A stretch of DNA of 64,000 nucleotides from Monosiga brevicollis MX1 (Eukaryota > Opisthokonta > Choanoflagellata > Craspedida > Salpingoecidae), in assembly GCF_000002865.3 (NCBI RefSeq), contig NW_001865040.1:556905-620904 (forward strand), given 5' to 3'. The notes below the pieces were generated by a model. That model was not told the DNA's origin. It ran no database searches and saw only the letters and a list, made by a program, of their open reading frames with translations. How positions within the stretch are numbered: position 1 is the first letter of the stretch; every line of letters starts with the position of its first letter. The translations under genes were made by a program, and so were the position numbers. Below, in pieces: positions 1-11,952 of the stretch.

Positions 1-2080
1 CAGGGCCACAAGATGAAGCTTCTGTTGCTCGCCCATGTACGCTCGCGTGCAGAGACCGAGCATGTCCTCGGTGATGGTGGCCAGCAACGCATGGTCGGGT
101 GCAGCCGTCCAAGGGACAACGGCCACCAATAGCGTCGCCAATGTGGCCTCCGCCTCCGCATCGGAAACAATTTCTGCCTGGCACAAATCCTCGTATAGAC
201 GCTGAATTGTAGCGGTGGGCCCATCCAGGTGCGCGCCCAAGAGCCCGGAAAGATGCTCCTGAATCAGCTGCCACTGTTCGTGCTCCGGGCCCACCAAGAG
301 GCCATCGCCCGTCGGGCAAAGGGCAAAGAGCGCAGCCACTTGTGCCACGTCCACGCCTCGCTGGGTGACTGATGTCGGAGTAATGTGATGCACAGCCGCA
401 CGAATCAGCTCATTATAGAGGGCGGAAGCGAGCGTGAGGTCGGGAGAAATGGCGCACTGGGCCGCGATTCGCTGGAGTAGCTGCACGTGATGGGGCCCCA
501 GATGCAAGGGTGACACGCGAAGCAGCGCGCGCACGAGCAACAGTGTTTTACCCTCAAAGGACACGCTAGTACACAGGGCCAGCAGGAATTCATCGAGAAG
601 CTGCGTAGTCAGTGCCTGATCGGTGCTGGCGGTATAGAGCAAGGCCTCGTAAAAAGCCATGACCTGGTGGGCCGCTTCGCAAAGTGTGCCCGAAGGGTGG
701 TCAGGCCGAATGAGAAAAGCATTGGGAGAATCAATGGCATGCACGAGGCTTCCTGTGCAGAGGGAGGTGGCAAGCAGGGCGCGAACGTCGTCCACAGAAA
801 CACAGCGCAACTGGCACGCGGTACGAACACCCAAGGTCTGGACATTGGCCTTCTCGTGCTGAAGCATGCGCGCAAGTAGGGCGTTGACCCAAGGAAAGAT
901 GGTAGTCCAGCCGTGTGGTTCACGATGTTGCACGTTCTCGTCGTTCCCAGAGCTTGCTTTTGCAGCAGAAAGCACCGCGTGGGCAGGAAACATGCGCAGA
1001 AGCCGGGGCATGAGTGGGGCGATGATGTGAATCTGCGTGTCGTCCAAGCACTCGGAGATGAGAATCAGGTCGGAGATGGTGCGCTGGATGGCTTCAGCGT
1101 GGTTGGGGTTCCATTCAAACAAGTCCTCCACGCAAAAGGTTTCAGTGAGATTGGGGAGGGCGGCCTGCATGAGTTGAAGAATAAGACTGGCGCGTTTGCG
1201 GGGTAGGGCGTTGCGCAGATTGGCAAAGCCGTGGAGGACGATACGCCAGAAGATGGGGGAGCGGGCTGCAGCTGCCAGATAGCCCGATGCAATCCAAATG
1301 GGCAAAAGCGCACACAACAGACAAAGAGCAGCATCTCGGCCGACCTCCTCCGAGCCAAGCGCAAGCACAAAGTCCCATGCTTGCTGAGTACCGGCTGGTC
1401 CCCGCGCGATGCTCTCCATGGCCGCGCGCACTGGACCCACCAGAACGCCCAAAAGCGCGAGCTGCTTTTTGTGGCCGACCGCCTTGAGAAGTTGGAGCAG
1501 CTGGTTCCAAAGGAGGGCCTGCTCTGCACCAGCCATGTCCTCTTGCAAGACTTCAAGGCCCAGGCAGACAGTGCCAAGCGGCAGCCGCTCCCCCTGCAGC
1601 GCAATGAAGAAGAAGAAGGGTGGCGGGAGGCTCGGTGAGACAGCGCATGTGTACCAAACAACTCCTGCCCCGAGCGAGAAGTCAGGAGCAGAGGGCCCAG
1701 GGATCAAAGTTTGTGTGACTCACGAGGTGGCATTCTTCTGGATCCTCGAGATTGAGGCGCAAGGTGCAGGCAAGATGGTGATAAGCGGCTAGTTCCTGGG
1801 CCAAATGCGCGCTCACGGGTCTGGCGAGCCACTCGAAGGGGCGACAGGCCTGCAAAAGCGCAAGTTTGGCATTATCGGCGTGCTCTGAATGGGCAAGCGC
1901 CTGCAGCACTTGCTGTTTGGCAAGCACCTGGACGTCCTCAGCAACGAGGGCAGGAGGTGGGGGCAACTGGCTGATCACGCTAGTCAGCAAACTCATGCGC
2001 TGTTCACTATTGGCAATGCCACGCACGGCCATGAGCATCACAGCCGGCTCCACAGCCATGATGGGATCTGCGACAGCCAT
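1..2080 (-). CDS. TARBP1: TARBP1-like tRNA (guanosine-2'-O) methyltransferase, N-terminal part
   Basis: This is the 5' part of a large gene that continues past the left edge. Exons are 1724..2080 and <1..1594; the intron has a GTGAGT donor and a CAG acceptor and keeps phase 0. About 650 residues are visible and look like an alpha-helical (HEAT/ARM-like) solenoid. The family signature is the stretch with SPIFWRIVLHGF, then LPRKRASLIL, then LDDTQIHIIAPLMPRLLRMF, which aligns with human TARBP1 (FWRTVQAGL, LTRKRARYLL, GNQIHVIKPVLPKLNNLF). TARBP1/Trm3 proteins 2'-O-methylate G18 of tRNA through a C-terminal SpoU domain, which would lie off the window. The chosen start is the Met at 2080; the frame stays open upstream, but through low-complexity sequence. 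Identification rests on recalled family motifs. Confidence 0.75.
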
Positions 2081-2291
2081 GTGGAATGGCGGTGGAGGCC
2101 GTAGCGCTGCGCGAGACGGAGAAGAGAACTGGGTCACCACCACAAAGGCAAAGCCATGCCGGAGCACAACTGCTTGCGAAGGCGGGACACGTGCTTTTTT
2201 TTTTCTTTTGTTTGTATGTGGAGCGTTTTCTGTTTTATGTTTTATGTTGTTGTTGTGGTTGCTGCCTGCGCTGCTGCTGCTATTGGTGCTC

Positions 2292-2322
<31 letters not shown>

Positions 2323-2642
2323 GGTGGGTGGGTGGGTGCCAGGGGGGCTCTTTGGATGTGATTTTTTTTCTGGGATTGGCCCGCGAGGTCTGATCTGTTG
2401 CCCAAACCATTGTGACGCTAACGCAAATTCGATTTTATTGAGCAAGACTTTGAGATAAGCAACTGCGGAGGAGGGACAAGTTGGAAGTGCCAAAGGCAGA
2501 GGCGGCATCAAAGCAAGGCGAAGAAGCAAACGCTGTCAACTAGCATGGCGTTGACTGCAACAACCAAGCGTGGCTACCAACGCATTGCAGAAGAAACTTG
2601 GTGGCGCCGCAAAACGACACGTGAAAGAGTCGTTGACAAGGT
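2081..2642. other. Intergenic region between TARBP1-like and SLC35F6
   Basis: No gene is seen. It holds a T10 run near 2195, a GCT/GCTGCT-rich and TG-rich low-complexity stretch near 2240-2340, and an AATAAA on the minus strand at 2434-2439. That site could be the polyadenylation signal of SLC35F6, whose stop codon ends at 2643. The low-complexity part gives long artificial open frames on both strands. Confidence 0.6.
2434..2439 (-). terminator. Putative poly(A) signal AATAAA for SLC35F6
   Basis: The minus strand reads AATAAA about 205 nt downstream of the SLC35F6 stop. The spacing suits a 3' UTR. No cleavage site can be proved from sequence. Confidence 0.35.
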
Positions 2643-4468
2643 TTAAGAGTCGTTGACGAGCAGAGGCTTGCCCTCCTCTGGCTTGGGCTTGAGCAGGCCC
2701 CAGCGGCGCAGGGCTGGCAGGATCAAGAGATCGTTGTATACAAAGGTGCCCATAATGAGGAAGAAGAAACCAATGACCTGCATGTACTGGAAGTCTTCCC
2801 AGCCCACGGCCATGCCGTAGACCCAGATGGTGAGGGTGCGAACTGAATCGAGCACCATGCGGGTGGTAGCAGACATCTCCTGGGTCACGCTGATACCGCT
2901 AAAGTTGAAAAAGGCAATGGATACGATGGTGCCCGCAATGGCCAGTTGGATGGCATGGCTGTTGCCCAGCTGCAGGAAGGCGTCATTGATGTTCTCAAAC
3001 TTGCCTCCGGCGCGAGTGCCGGGCACTTCCCAGAAAATGAGGCACAGCGTCGTGATGATACCCATGCCAAAGAAACCCTCCCAGCCGACGGCCATGAGTG
3101 GAGGCACGGTGTACTTGCTCAAAAACTTCTCCTCAATCACCATTTGCAAGGCCACAATGACCTACAAAGCACAACAGGCGCGTGGCGTCATGAGGAGTAG
3201 ATACAAGGACACAGCCACGACGCCGAGCTCAACGCTCTTTTCAAACCCGTAGGCCCGTGAACGATGGCCATCATACCTGGGCAGCAATGATGAGGATGTC
3301 ACCAAGGATGGGGTTGGGGGCACTGGCACCAGAGGAACCGCTGAAAAAGGCCGCAAGGCCCACACAGAGCAGGCCAATCAGGACGAGGACCATGCCCATC
3401 TACAATTAGCCCCGAGTCACAGCCAAAATCAGTTTGCAAAGAGTGCATGCGCCCAACCAAGAACCCTTTGCCAAAATCGGAAACCCGAATAGTGGAGACT
3501 TGAACCGAAAAAAAAAAGGAAATTTTTTAAAAAAAAAAAAAAAAAACGGGCAAGGCTGGGAAGATACTCGCATACCCAACGGAAGCCTTCGAGCTTGCGG
3601 CCCAGCCAAAACTTGCTGAGAAGACCCGTGAAAATGATGACCGAGCCACGCAGCATCTATGGACCAACGCCCAGGCACGGAAATTGGTGACTCGATGCGT
3701 ACCCATGCATAATCACGTGTCCAGTCATGTCAACACTCGGCTCGGATACATGCAAGCTATACATACCTGGAACTGGGAGGCGTAGGTCAGCGTGAGGCCG
3801 ACATACATGGTCGAGGTGGCCGTGCAATCGCACAAGGCAGGCAGAAGGAAGATGATGGGGTTGTACGTGGTTGATTTGCCATTCTAAACAGCCAAATTGC
3901 ATAAATCGGGGGCAGCAGACGCGTGCGAATGAGCGCCAAGACGCCGAGCGCGAAAGTAATCAAAAAATTGATCAATGCGCTATGATTGATGCAAGCTGGC
4001 AAAAAATCAACAACATCGCAGGGGGAAGAGATGGCAATATTACCTCGGCCTTGAGCGGGGCGGGACGCGCAATGGCAACATAGATGTGATAGGCGATCAG
4101 GCAGCAAAACTCGCCAATGAACATGGCCAGAGCTTGAACAAAAGGATGGTCAAAAAGATGTTCACCGTTGGTGCGACCAGCACACGCGTTCTTCGAGGCT
4201 GACTCGCCCTTTGGATAGTAATCGACACCGTATGCACAGGTGATATCGGCATATCTGAGCATGATCGCAACGCGACAACGCCGATGAGCCAGCAGATCCG
4301 AACGCAAGAGAAGAAAAAAAAAGGCCACGATGCTTGACAGGATCAAGGAGCAAAGCAAAGGCACAAAAGTCTGCACACGGTGACGTGTACGCACTTGGTG
4401 GTAATGGTGTTAATTGAGCCCGTGACCAGCATCAGGCCAGCCAGGAAGAAGTGGTACGGCGTATGCAT
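2643..4468 (-). CDS. SLC35F6: SLC35F6-type nucleotide-sugar transporter-like membrane protein
   Basis: Six exons (4395..4468, 4044..4254, 3767..3883, 3576..3656, 3277..3399, 2643..3161) join to 374 residues, against 371 in human SLC35F6. The protein is a multi-pass drug/metabolite-transporter fold. The first exon encodes FFLAGLMLVTGSINT, followed by FDHPFVQALAMFIGEF, NPIIFLLPALCD, MLRGSVIIFTGLLSKFWLGR and IAFFNFSGISVTQEMSATTR; each has a direct counterpart in the human protein at the same place. Human SLC35F6 is a lysosomal and mitochondrial membrane protein whose substrate is not established. A T16 tract in the sense strand lies 23 nt upstream of the ATG. All junctions are GT-AG and the sum is 375 codons including stop. 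Confidence 0.93.
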
Positions 4469-4983
4469 GCTGCCGGTTGTTCACAACTCGAAAAAAAAAA
4501 AAAAAAGCGAAGAAAGGATATTCGTCGACGTCCCTCTCCTCCAGAGATGGGGTGGGCGCGCTGGTGCTCGGGTATGTATCCCTTGCCCTCACCAACCACA
4601 GCACAAACGCCTGTTGCTGTGCGCGATCCAACAGCGACAGCAAAGACAGCAGTGCAAAAGATCAATCCCCCTGCCTCGAGAAGGGAAGGGAAGGCACCGA
4701 GCGGATCCCGTTGCTGGTCCCTGCGCACCAAAAGAAAACACACGCACACACACACACACACACAAGAGAGAGAGAAAAACAAATTCCTGTTTTTCCTTTG
4801 TTCCTCCAAACTTGTTTTACACACACACATGACGACCACTTGACTTACGCCTTACTACCTTATGGTTTGTGTGGACCACATGGGCGCTTTTTTTTTTCTT
4901 CTTGCAGTGGATGACGGTAACAAGGCGCACAGCGGTTCATTGTCAGACAAATCGTTGATTGTTATTTAAGAGGGGTATTATAT
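4469..4983. other. 5' flank of SLC35F6 and 3' flank of the coiled-coil gene
   Basis: No gene is seen. The sense strand of SLC35F6 has a T16 tract (complement of 4491-4506). A short (AC)n/(AG)n stretch lies near 4740-4770 and a T9 run near 4889. Open frames here are low-complexity artefacts. Confidence 0.5.
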
Positions 4984-6812
4984 TTATAATTTATTCGCTC
5001 TGGTTGGGTCTATTGGATCTGGCAGGCTTCATCGCCCGCTTCTACGAGCGCGCGAGGGCCAAACAGAAATCCCGTCGCGATGAGAAGAATGGGATGCCAT
5101 TAAGAAAACGGCATTGGACAAAGGTCTTGGCGAATGTAGGCGCACGCCGCAAGCACTCACCACGAGCAAATTCATCGGCAACAGAATCACGCAAAGCCTG
5201 CAGATGTACCCGCATTTCCCTGCCATGCCCAACAGCCGTTCGCACGCCCCAGAGTCAGAACAGCTCAGCACAGCACAGCACAGCACAGCACAGCGGCCAG
5301 GCATCGTGTGCCGTCATCACAAGGCTGAAACATACTTGACAACTTGGACGCGTGTCTCAATATCGTTTGTGCGAACAAACAGAGGCGGGAGGGCGGCGTC
5401 CTGGCGCAGTCCGAGCATTCGCTTCACATCGTCCGAGGCTTCTACGGCCCGAGTGCGACATAAATCATATGTCTCCACCAGCTCTTCCACCGCCGTGCCC
5501 AGCTAGACCCACAAGGCAGAGAACAGTCCCCGCGACGTCAGAGGATGCTTCACCGTGGTGCTGACAAGACTGGGCATAAACAGGGAGGTAGCCAACAAAT
5601 GTGAGAGCCAAAAGCCGAGCGTTCGAACCTCGTCCTGGAGTGCATCCAGTTCCGATGGAGTGGCATAGCTTGACGCTGCCCGCTCTGCATCCACCTTGGC
5701 TTTGGTGCTGGTGGTGGCCGTGGTGGTGGTCGCTTCCACGCGGCGATGTGCGCGGTCCACTTCCGCCGGTGACACGTCCAATCCCAATCGCAGGCGATGA
5801 CTCAGCAGCACCAGGTTCTGGTTTTGCTCAGACAACTGGCGAGGATGAATAGTGTTGAAGATATGAGCTTTTTAACCAGGCAAGCAAAGTCATGGATCCC
5901 GCCTTGCATCGGTGCGTAGCGGGTGGTGAATAACAAAATTTTTCGGGGAAACAAAGTGCAGGTGAAAACGTACGCCACGGATGCTATCCCGCAACTCCTG
6001 GATCGTCGTGGCTTGTGCTGAGATCCGCTTCAGTAAGCTTTGTCGCATTTCCTATCATCATGAGGAAAGGGCTGGTGAGACGGACACGCAGATCCACCGT
6101 GCCCTGTCCAGCCCTGTCTGTCAGCGTAGACATGGGCCGGTTTGTATCAGGCCCATAGCACACCTCAGCATCTTCCACTTGATTACGCAAGTCACGGTGG
6201 GTAGCGACCTGCTGCCGCTCACGGCTTTGCAGTTGCTCCAGTTGCCTATACATTTGAATGCGAGTAAGAACGACGCCTCGATGGCACGGAATCAAGACAT
6301 GCGTCGAGCCACCTACTCTTCTCGGGTCTTGAGGCGCTGCTGCAACTCTGCTGTCTTGGCCTTGCCACTTTCCAGCCTGCATCCAAAAAGCAAACTGAGT
6401 GAGCCGTCCATCATCCGGCACACGTTCAAAAAAAAAATTACACCTCAACGGCAACGTACTGAAGTTGAAAGGTTTGTGCCTCGCCGGTCTTGGCGGTGAG
6501 CGCGCGCGCCACCCGATCGTACATTTCCCGTGCGTTGTTGCGCTCAATTTCCAGCTGTCGCACTGAGGACCGCTCTTGCTCAATTGCTTGCAACTGTCAA
6601 GCGCACCCGCATCCGACATGGCGTCAGCCGCCTTTGGAACCTTGGAACCTTGGAACCTTGATCTTGGCTCAAGGCACAAATTCAAGCAAGCCCAGCCCGT
6701 AAAAAACAAATGACAAACCTTCTCCTCCTGCACTTTCAGCACCATGGCCCGCATTTCCTCCAACTCAGCCTGCAGCTTGCGCTTCTGCTGCGTCTGTTAT
6801 GCCGACGGGGCC

Positions 6813-6888
<76 letters not shown>

Positions 6889-8163
6889 GTGATGAGAAAA
6901 AGAAATTCACACTCGAGCCCACACGGCATATATTGAGCGAGCTCCGGTGGGAAAACATCAAGCCCTGACCCACCTGAGCACTCAGTTGACGGTGTAGCAC
7001 ATCAGACTCCTTGGCATGGTTAAAGACGGTATCCTGCAGCATCCGCCGCTCCCGACGCTCCTGCTCCAGCTCATCTTGAAGGGCCTAAAAAAAGACTTTC
7101 GCAATGAGCTTCGCCAAGAACCTGGTGTTCAAAGTCTGTCTAAGATACTTATTGTGTCGCCATCTCACCTGATGCTCATCCGCCGTGGGCACTGACTTCA
7201 AGTACTGTTCCAGCCGTTGAACATGAGCCTAGATCAACGGAGCAAGCCGTCGTTTGACCAACAAGTCCATGAGCGCGTAAGAAAGCAACGTCAATCCCAA
7301 GACTAGAGTGCCGTTCGAGGGAAAGAAAAAGAAAATCCGAGTTGCGCACTGTTAAAACCTACACGCGCTGCGTCGCCCAGGGCGGCCTGCTCTTCCGCAT
7401 CAGCCAGCCGAGAGCGAAGGTCCAGAATTTGTGTTTCAGCTGTACCCAGCTCACGCTGACAAGTCTCCAGCTCTTCCCGCAAAAGATATTCACGCTGTCG
7501 ATGAAGCCCCAACTGATCCTACAGAGTATCGTCGAGATCAACAGGCGCATTGGCCGAAAAGCCCTGCAGATAAGCGAGGTACATTACAAGCGGGTCGTGT
7601 GTAAGAGGGTCTCTGAAATCACTGACCTTTGTGTTGGTGAGTTCGACGCGAAGTCGTTGAAGGTCACCAGCATCCACGTCAGCAGGTGCATCGTCGTAAA
7701 GGCGTCGACGTGACAGCGGGGGAGAGGCTCCGGGCGCCGCTGCCTCGAGTTCTTGCAGTTGCTTGGCGGCCAGCTCTGCCGTCATATCGCGACGGAGCGC
7801 CTCGCGTCCAGCCGGTTCAGCAAAGTCAGACGAGATCTCAGCAGGCCCTGCCCACTCTGCTCTGTCTTCGTGTGCGTGGCGCGTGTTGGAGGGCCGAGTA
7901 AACGAGTTCAGCTGCCTGGGCCCAGCGCGATTGTAAGGGGTTACTCGGTCGCCGCCGCCTGATCCGTTGGCCCTTGGTGTTTCACTATCCCAGCCGTGGC
8001 TGGTATACTGAGCCAGACCGGGCGGAGAGATCGCACCGGCAGACGATGCTGCTGGTGTGACATCAGCGCGTGCCCGCGCAGGCCGTGACCAGCGACTATT
8101 CAACGCGTCGCGAAACCCCCCATCCGTGCTCCACCAGTCGACCGTTGTGTCTCCAGAGGCCAT
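4984..8163 (-). CDS. Coiled-coil protein, possibly CEP85/CEP85L-like
   Basis: I model 13 exons: 7627..8163, 7363..7518, 7169..7228, 6974..7084, 6719..6793, 6442..6593, 6317..6376, 6164..6245, 5974..6051, 5554..5835, 5336..5502, 5161..5219 and 4984..5018. They give 617 residues. The first 180 residues are polar and disordered. A long coiled coil follows, broken by small exons that each hold a few heptads. The only family hint is RLEQYLKSVPTADEHQ, which resembles a conserved motif I recall in centrosomal CEP85/CEP85L (leader, YL, PT, EHQ). This is weak, so the name stays tentative. The last two small exons are the least certain. The start codon follows a T27 tract. Confidence 0.7.
6822..6889. 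repeat. (AC)n microsatellite, about 67 bp
   Basis: An uninterrupted AC dinucleotide run sits in the intron between exons 6719..6793 and 6974..7084 of the coiled-coil gene. It creates false poly-His-Thr and poly-Cys-Val open frames. Confidence 0.97.
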
Positions 8164-8182
8164 GACTGTTCGTTCCAAAAAG

Positions 8183-8209
8183 AAAAAAAAAAAAAAAAAA
8201 AAAAAAAAA
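8183..8209 (-). promoter_or_regulatory. T27 tract just upstream of a start codon
   Basis: The plus strand has 27 consecutive A, so the sense strand of the coiled-coil gene has T27 ending 20 nt before its ATG. Poly(dA:dT) of this length excludes nucleosomes in known systems. The same arrangement recurs before several minus-strand genes in this window. Confidence 0.4.
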
Positions 8210-8498
8210 GAAAGGACACACAATTCGAAAAATTTGAGGGAAAATTTCGGGTCGTGTTTGCTTTCAAGCAAATTTTCCCCTCCTTTGTGTGTGGGTTGTG
8301 CAGTTTTCAAGGATATGAGGCTTGAAGAGGAGGGACAAGCAAACCAGATGGCTATTCGATTGGCTAGGCAAAGCGGTCCAGGGCCGAACGCGCGGCTTCT
8401 GCAATGGGCAAGCAAACAAGTGTAAGGACAAGTGTTAGGACATGCGTGGCTGCGGAGGGAACATGAGATGCGCAGTGTGTGACGAGAGCCATCCTGAA

Positions 8499-11397
8499 CT
8501 AACCGGTGCCCGAAGCTGCAGCGTCGTTGGCCCCTGCAGCGGCAGCCTTTTCCTTCTTCAAGCGATCGCGAATAGCCTGGCGACGCTCCACCATGACCTG
8601 GCCTTGCTTGCGGAGGTAACGATTCTTGGTGGAGCTGCGGCCACGCTTGCGGTGCTTGGGATCAAACTTTTCTTGGACCAAACCACCCCGGTCTTGCACG
8701 CGCTGCTCATGGGAGCGCTTGTCCAACTCAAGGATGGCGTGTGGGTCCAGCGCAATCAGATGATGCGGGATCTGAGTTGTCATTAAGGTGTGTCGAGGTT
8801 TTAACAAACCAGGCAATGAGCACCGACAGCAAGAATTAAAAAAAAAAAAAAAAAAAAAAACGCCGGGCCTGACGCGAGGGCACCAGCTGATTGCGCACCT
8901 TGTCGAGCAATTGCTTGACTTCGCTCTCGCTGCGTTGCTTGCCAGTCTGATAGGGGTTGGCCTCCAAGCTGTCAAAGTTCGGCTCGCCCGCACCTAAGAA
9001 GCCAGGCCATTCATGCGCCAGGGCCATCAGCGTGGCTACAAATGCCAACTTGACACAACGAGAGGTATCTGGCCATACCGGGCACCAAGATGGAAGCAAA
9101 GCCCTTGGCATGCCCAATGCCCAGCACGTCCTCGTATGGACAGAAGCGCAGCTGATGGATGGGACTGCCGGGCGTATTGTGCGTCATGTAAGGCATGGTT
9201 GCCGGCGTTTTGTGCGGCGTGCTCCACACCTAAATATACACACAGAAAGGAAATCAGACCAAGAGGCGGGGGCGGCATCGCTGGAAAGTGTGCCTGACCG
9301 CTGCAACAAGCAAGAGAGAAAGCGTCCTTACCTGGGCACTGCTGCCAAAGCTCACACCCAACAGCCCACGTTGACTGTAATCCAAATCACTGGGTGCTGT
9401 CGGCAGGCGAGTGGAAAAGACCTACGGAATGACAGCGAACGCAAACGCAAACGCAAACCACCGCCACGAAAGGTCGAGACAAGTGCTTGTGAACGGCGGT
9501 GCAGCAGATAGCAACAGATGAGTAGCTGGGCAAGGGGTTTGGACGTACAGGCTCGTCCTTGAACTTGCGAATGTCCCAAATCTAAGGCACCAAAAACAGG
9601 TCGCATTCAGGTGCGTGAGGCGCCACAAAAGGTGTACAGCTGAGTCTATAGCCAAACCATCACACCTTGAGCATGCAGTCGGCACCGGCCGTGGCCATGT
9701 AGTGGCCCGTTGGCTCGACTGTCAAGGCTAAGTCATGTCGCGCCAAGGAAGTTGTGAGGATAATGTCCAGCCCTCACAAAGCAATAGCCAGCGGGGACAA
9801 AGGCAATCAAGCAAAGACGTCGAACCTGCGACAGCTCCCTTGTGGCACAGTTGCTTAACGACTGGCGTAGACATGTTGGGTGTCCACAGGGTGACGGTTC
9901 CGTTTGTGTGACCGCAATGCATGACTGTCCGAGGCGTCACCAAGCATCCAGGCGTCATGTGAGCAACAGTCGGTCCGGCAGGCAATACAGAAAGCAACAG
10001 TCGGTCCGTCAGGCAATACAGAAAGCTAGCAGCCGGACTTTGGGAAACGGATGGCCCGCCTCCGCTGACATAGTGGTCAACCCATGGTCGTCAAGAAAAA
10101 AAAAAAAAAAAAAGGACGCACCGGCGTTCCAGCGATTCTGGCGCATGACGTGACAGGGACCGAGCTTCGTCTTGAGCTGCGTGACCAGGGAGCCCACCGA
10201 CACATCCTACAATCCCAGGGTAAATGAATGAAGAGAGGCAAAGCAGCCAGAGGTCATGTACATATTTCGCGTTGGCCGTCGACCACATACGTGGTAGCGT
10301 AGAAGCCCACTGTTGCTGCTGGACACGAGCAAAAAATGGTATGGAAGAAATTCGAGGCGAAGAGGGTCGATGTGCTTGTCCAGATAATTGATTTCTTCGC
10401 CACGGGAGTTGTACAGATATACGTGCCGCTTCTGGGCCACGGCAAACATGGTCTCGTTGTGCAGAAACTGAACGTCGCGCACCGTCTCCTGTAGTTGCAT
10501 CTCGCAACGGAGGCCACCCGTTTGCCAGTCAAAACTGCCAATGTGGCCCTTGCGGCCGCCGAGAAGAAGGTGTCGGCCGTTGTTGCTGTATCGTAGTGCA
10601 TAGGGCCCGAAGGTATTCAAATTCAGACTGAAAATCTGCGAGGTTGACCCACCAAGCAGAGCAACTCCATGACAAGGGGGCTTGTGGGCTTGTGCTGCCA
10701 AGGAGGCAGGAAGCTACAGGGGCACGCGAGAGGCGGAGACGGAAGAATCTCATCGCACCTTGTGAGCACTGGTTTCGTCAACGGCTTCGCTGATAGCGCT
10801 CTGCGTGAACTTGTACGTTCGTTCCAAGCCTTCAGCTTCGAGGAAGCTAGATTTCCCGCGAGTGACGACCGTCATGGCAAGAGACACGAGTCAGCGGGTG
10901 CTGTAGATGGTGCGCAACAAGCAAGATTTGGGCATGGCTTCATACCCTGCTTGCTCTGGAAGCAAAATTTCTGCTTTGGCCGCTGCCCGCGCGTTTTGCT
11001 TGGCCCGCTGCGCAGCCTTGCTCAGCTGGTTCTTGGCTTTCTTGTTGCTCATTTTCAACTGCGCGCACAGTAAACGAACCGGGCGGGCGTGTGAACTCGG
11101 TCGCGAGGCAAAAAACAGACAGGACTTGGCAAGCAGCATACGTCATCCTTGGAGGTGTGCACGCGCTGGTAGCGCTGGCTGGCCCGATCGATGGCCTTTT
11201 CATATTTGCGCTTGGTTTGCGAGCCCTTGGGATTGGCTGAGTGCGGCCAGAAAAGCACAAGAGTGAGACGGACAAGGCCTTTGCACGCGAGCTACACAGA
11301 AATCTGCGCTGAGTAAGAAAGGATGCTTACGTCGCTTGCGTATTTGTTGTGTCCTTTCCTCGGGCAAGATGTCGAGGGCAATCTTCTTCGGTTCCAT
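8499..11397 (-). CDS. WDR46: WDR46/UTP7, U3 snoRNP (SSU processome) WD-repeat protein
   Basis: Thirteen exons (11331..11397, 11142..11236, 10946..11058, 10759..10846, 10291..10635, 10122..10206, 9826..9924, 9666..9727, 9549..9581, 9332..9421, 9079..9229, 8899..8993, 8499..8771) give 531 residues. The N-terminus is basic. Then come the [10 protein letters not shown] region, a WD40 propeller ([98 protein letters not shown]) and the BING4 C-terminal domain (IALDPHAI, then [14 protein letters not shown]). Yeast Utp7 and human WDR46 act in nucleolar 18S rRNA processing. The exon 8899..8993 must end at LLDK, because the next exon continues [10 protein letters not shown] as in the human protein; reading on would run into a T tract. 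Confidence 0.95.
9963..10024. repeat. Two-copy tandem repeat, 31-bp unit
   Basis: Copies at 9963-9993 and 9994-10024 are nearly identical and lie wholly within the WDR46 intron 9925-10121. The high identity points to a recent slippage or duplication event. Confidence 0.9.
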
Positions 11398-11952
11398 GAT
11401 GATACCCCGATGCCGCCTCAATGGCTGGCAAAAGTTCACACACGCACGAAAAAAAAAAAGGAAGAAAGAGGAGAGGAAGAGTTCCTCGCAATGCCTCCTT
11501 CTGGCACAGGCCCCGGATCTACCGAGCTTGGGCCTCGTAATCAGTTGAGGCCAAGTTCCTCGAAAAGACACACCCGCTCACCAGACACCTCCCCCCCCCA
11601 AAAAAAAATTAACCCCCACGTTGGTTCAAACGTGTGTCCCTCTCTCTCTCACTCTCTTCTGTCGCGCGTTCACACAACGTGGCTGCGAACAACAAAAATC
11701 TGACAACTAAATGTCAGCAAAACGATGACATCCAGCCTTGCTCTCTCTCTCTCTTCTCTGTGTGTTTCCAATTCCTTTGTTCTGTGTTGTGTTGGCATCC
11801 CCACACACACACACACTCAACGCAGATCAGTTCGGGCTGCACAGTGGTGGCGGGCGGTAGCGGGTGCGGGTGCGAGTCGAGAATCGCAACGGCACCCGGA
11901 AGTGCGACGAAGAGGAAGCGTTCAAGCATTCATGCATTGACGCATCGCCGAA
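11398..11952. promoter_or_regulatory. Divergent intergenic region WDR46 / TRAPPC13
   Basis: The 555 bp between two start codons facing away from each other must hold both promoters and 5' UTRs. It contains an A11 run at 11449-11459 (T11 in the WDR46 sense strand), an AAGAGG-rich stretch, a C9/A9 stretch near 11581-11598, CT-rich sequence near 11636-11760 and a short (AC)n near 11803. No clear TATA box is seen. Confidence 0.5.

Noticed and set aside
8838-8898. Extension of the WDR46 exon past LLDK ([11 protein letters not shown])
   Set aside because: It runs into a homopolymer, whereas splicing at 8899 gives [14 protein letters not shown] as in the human protein.
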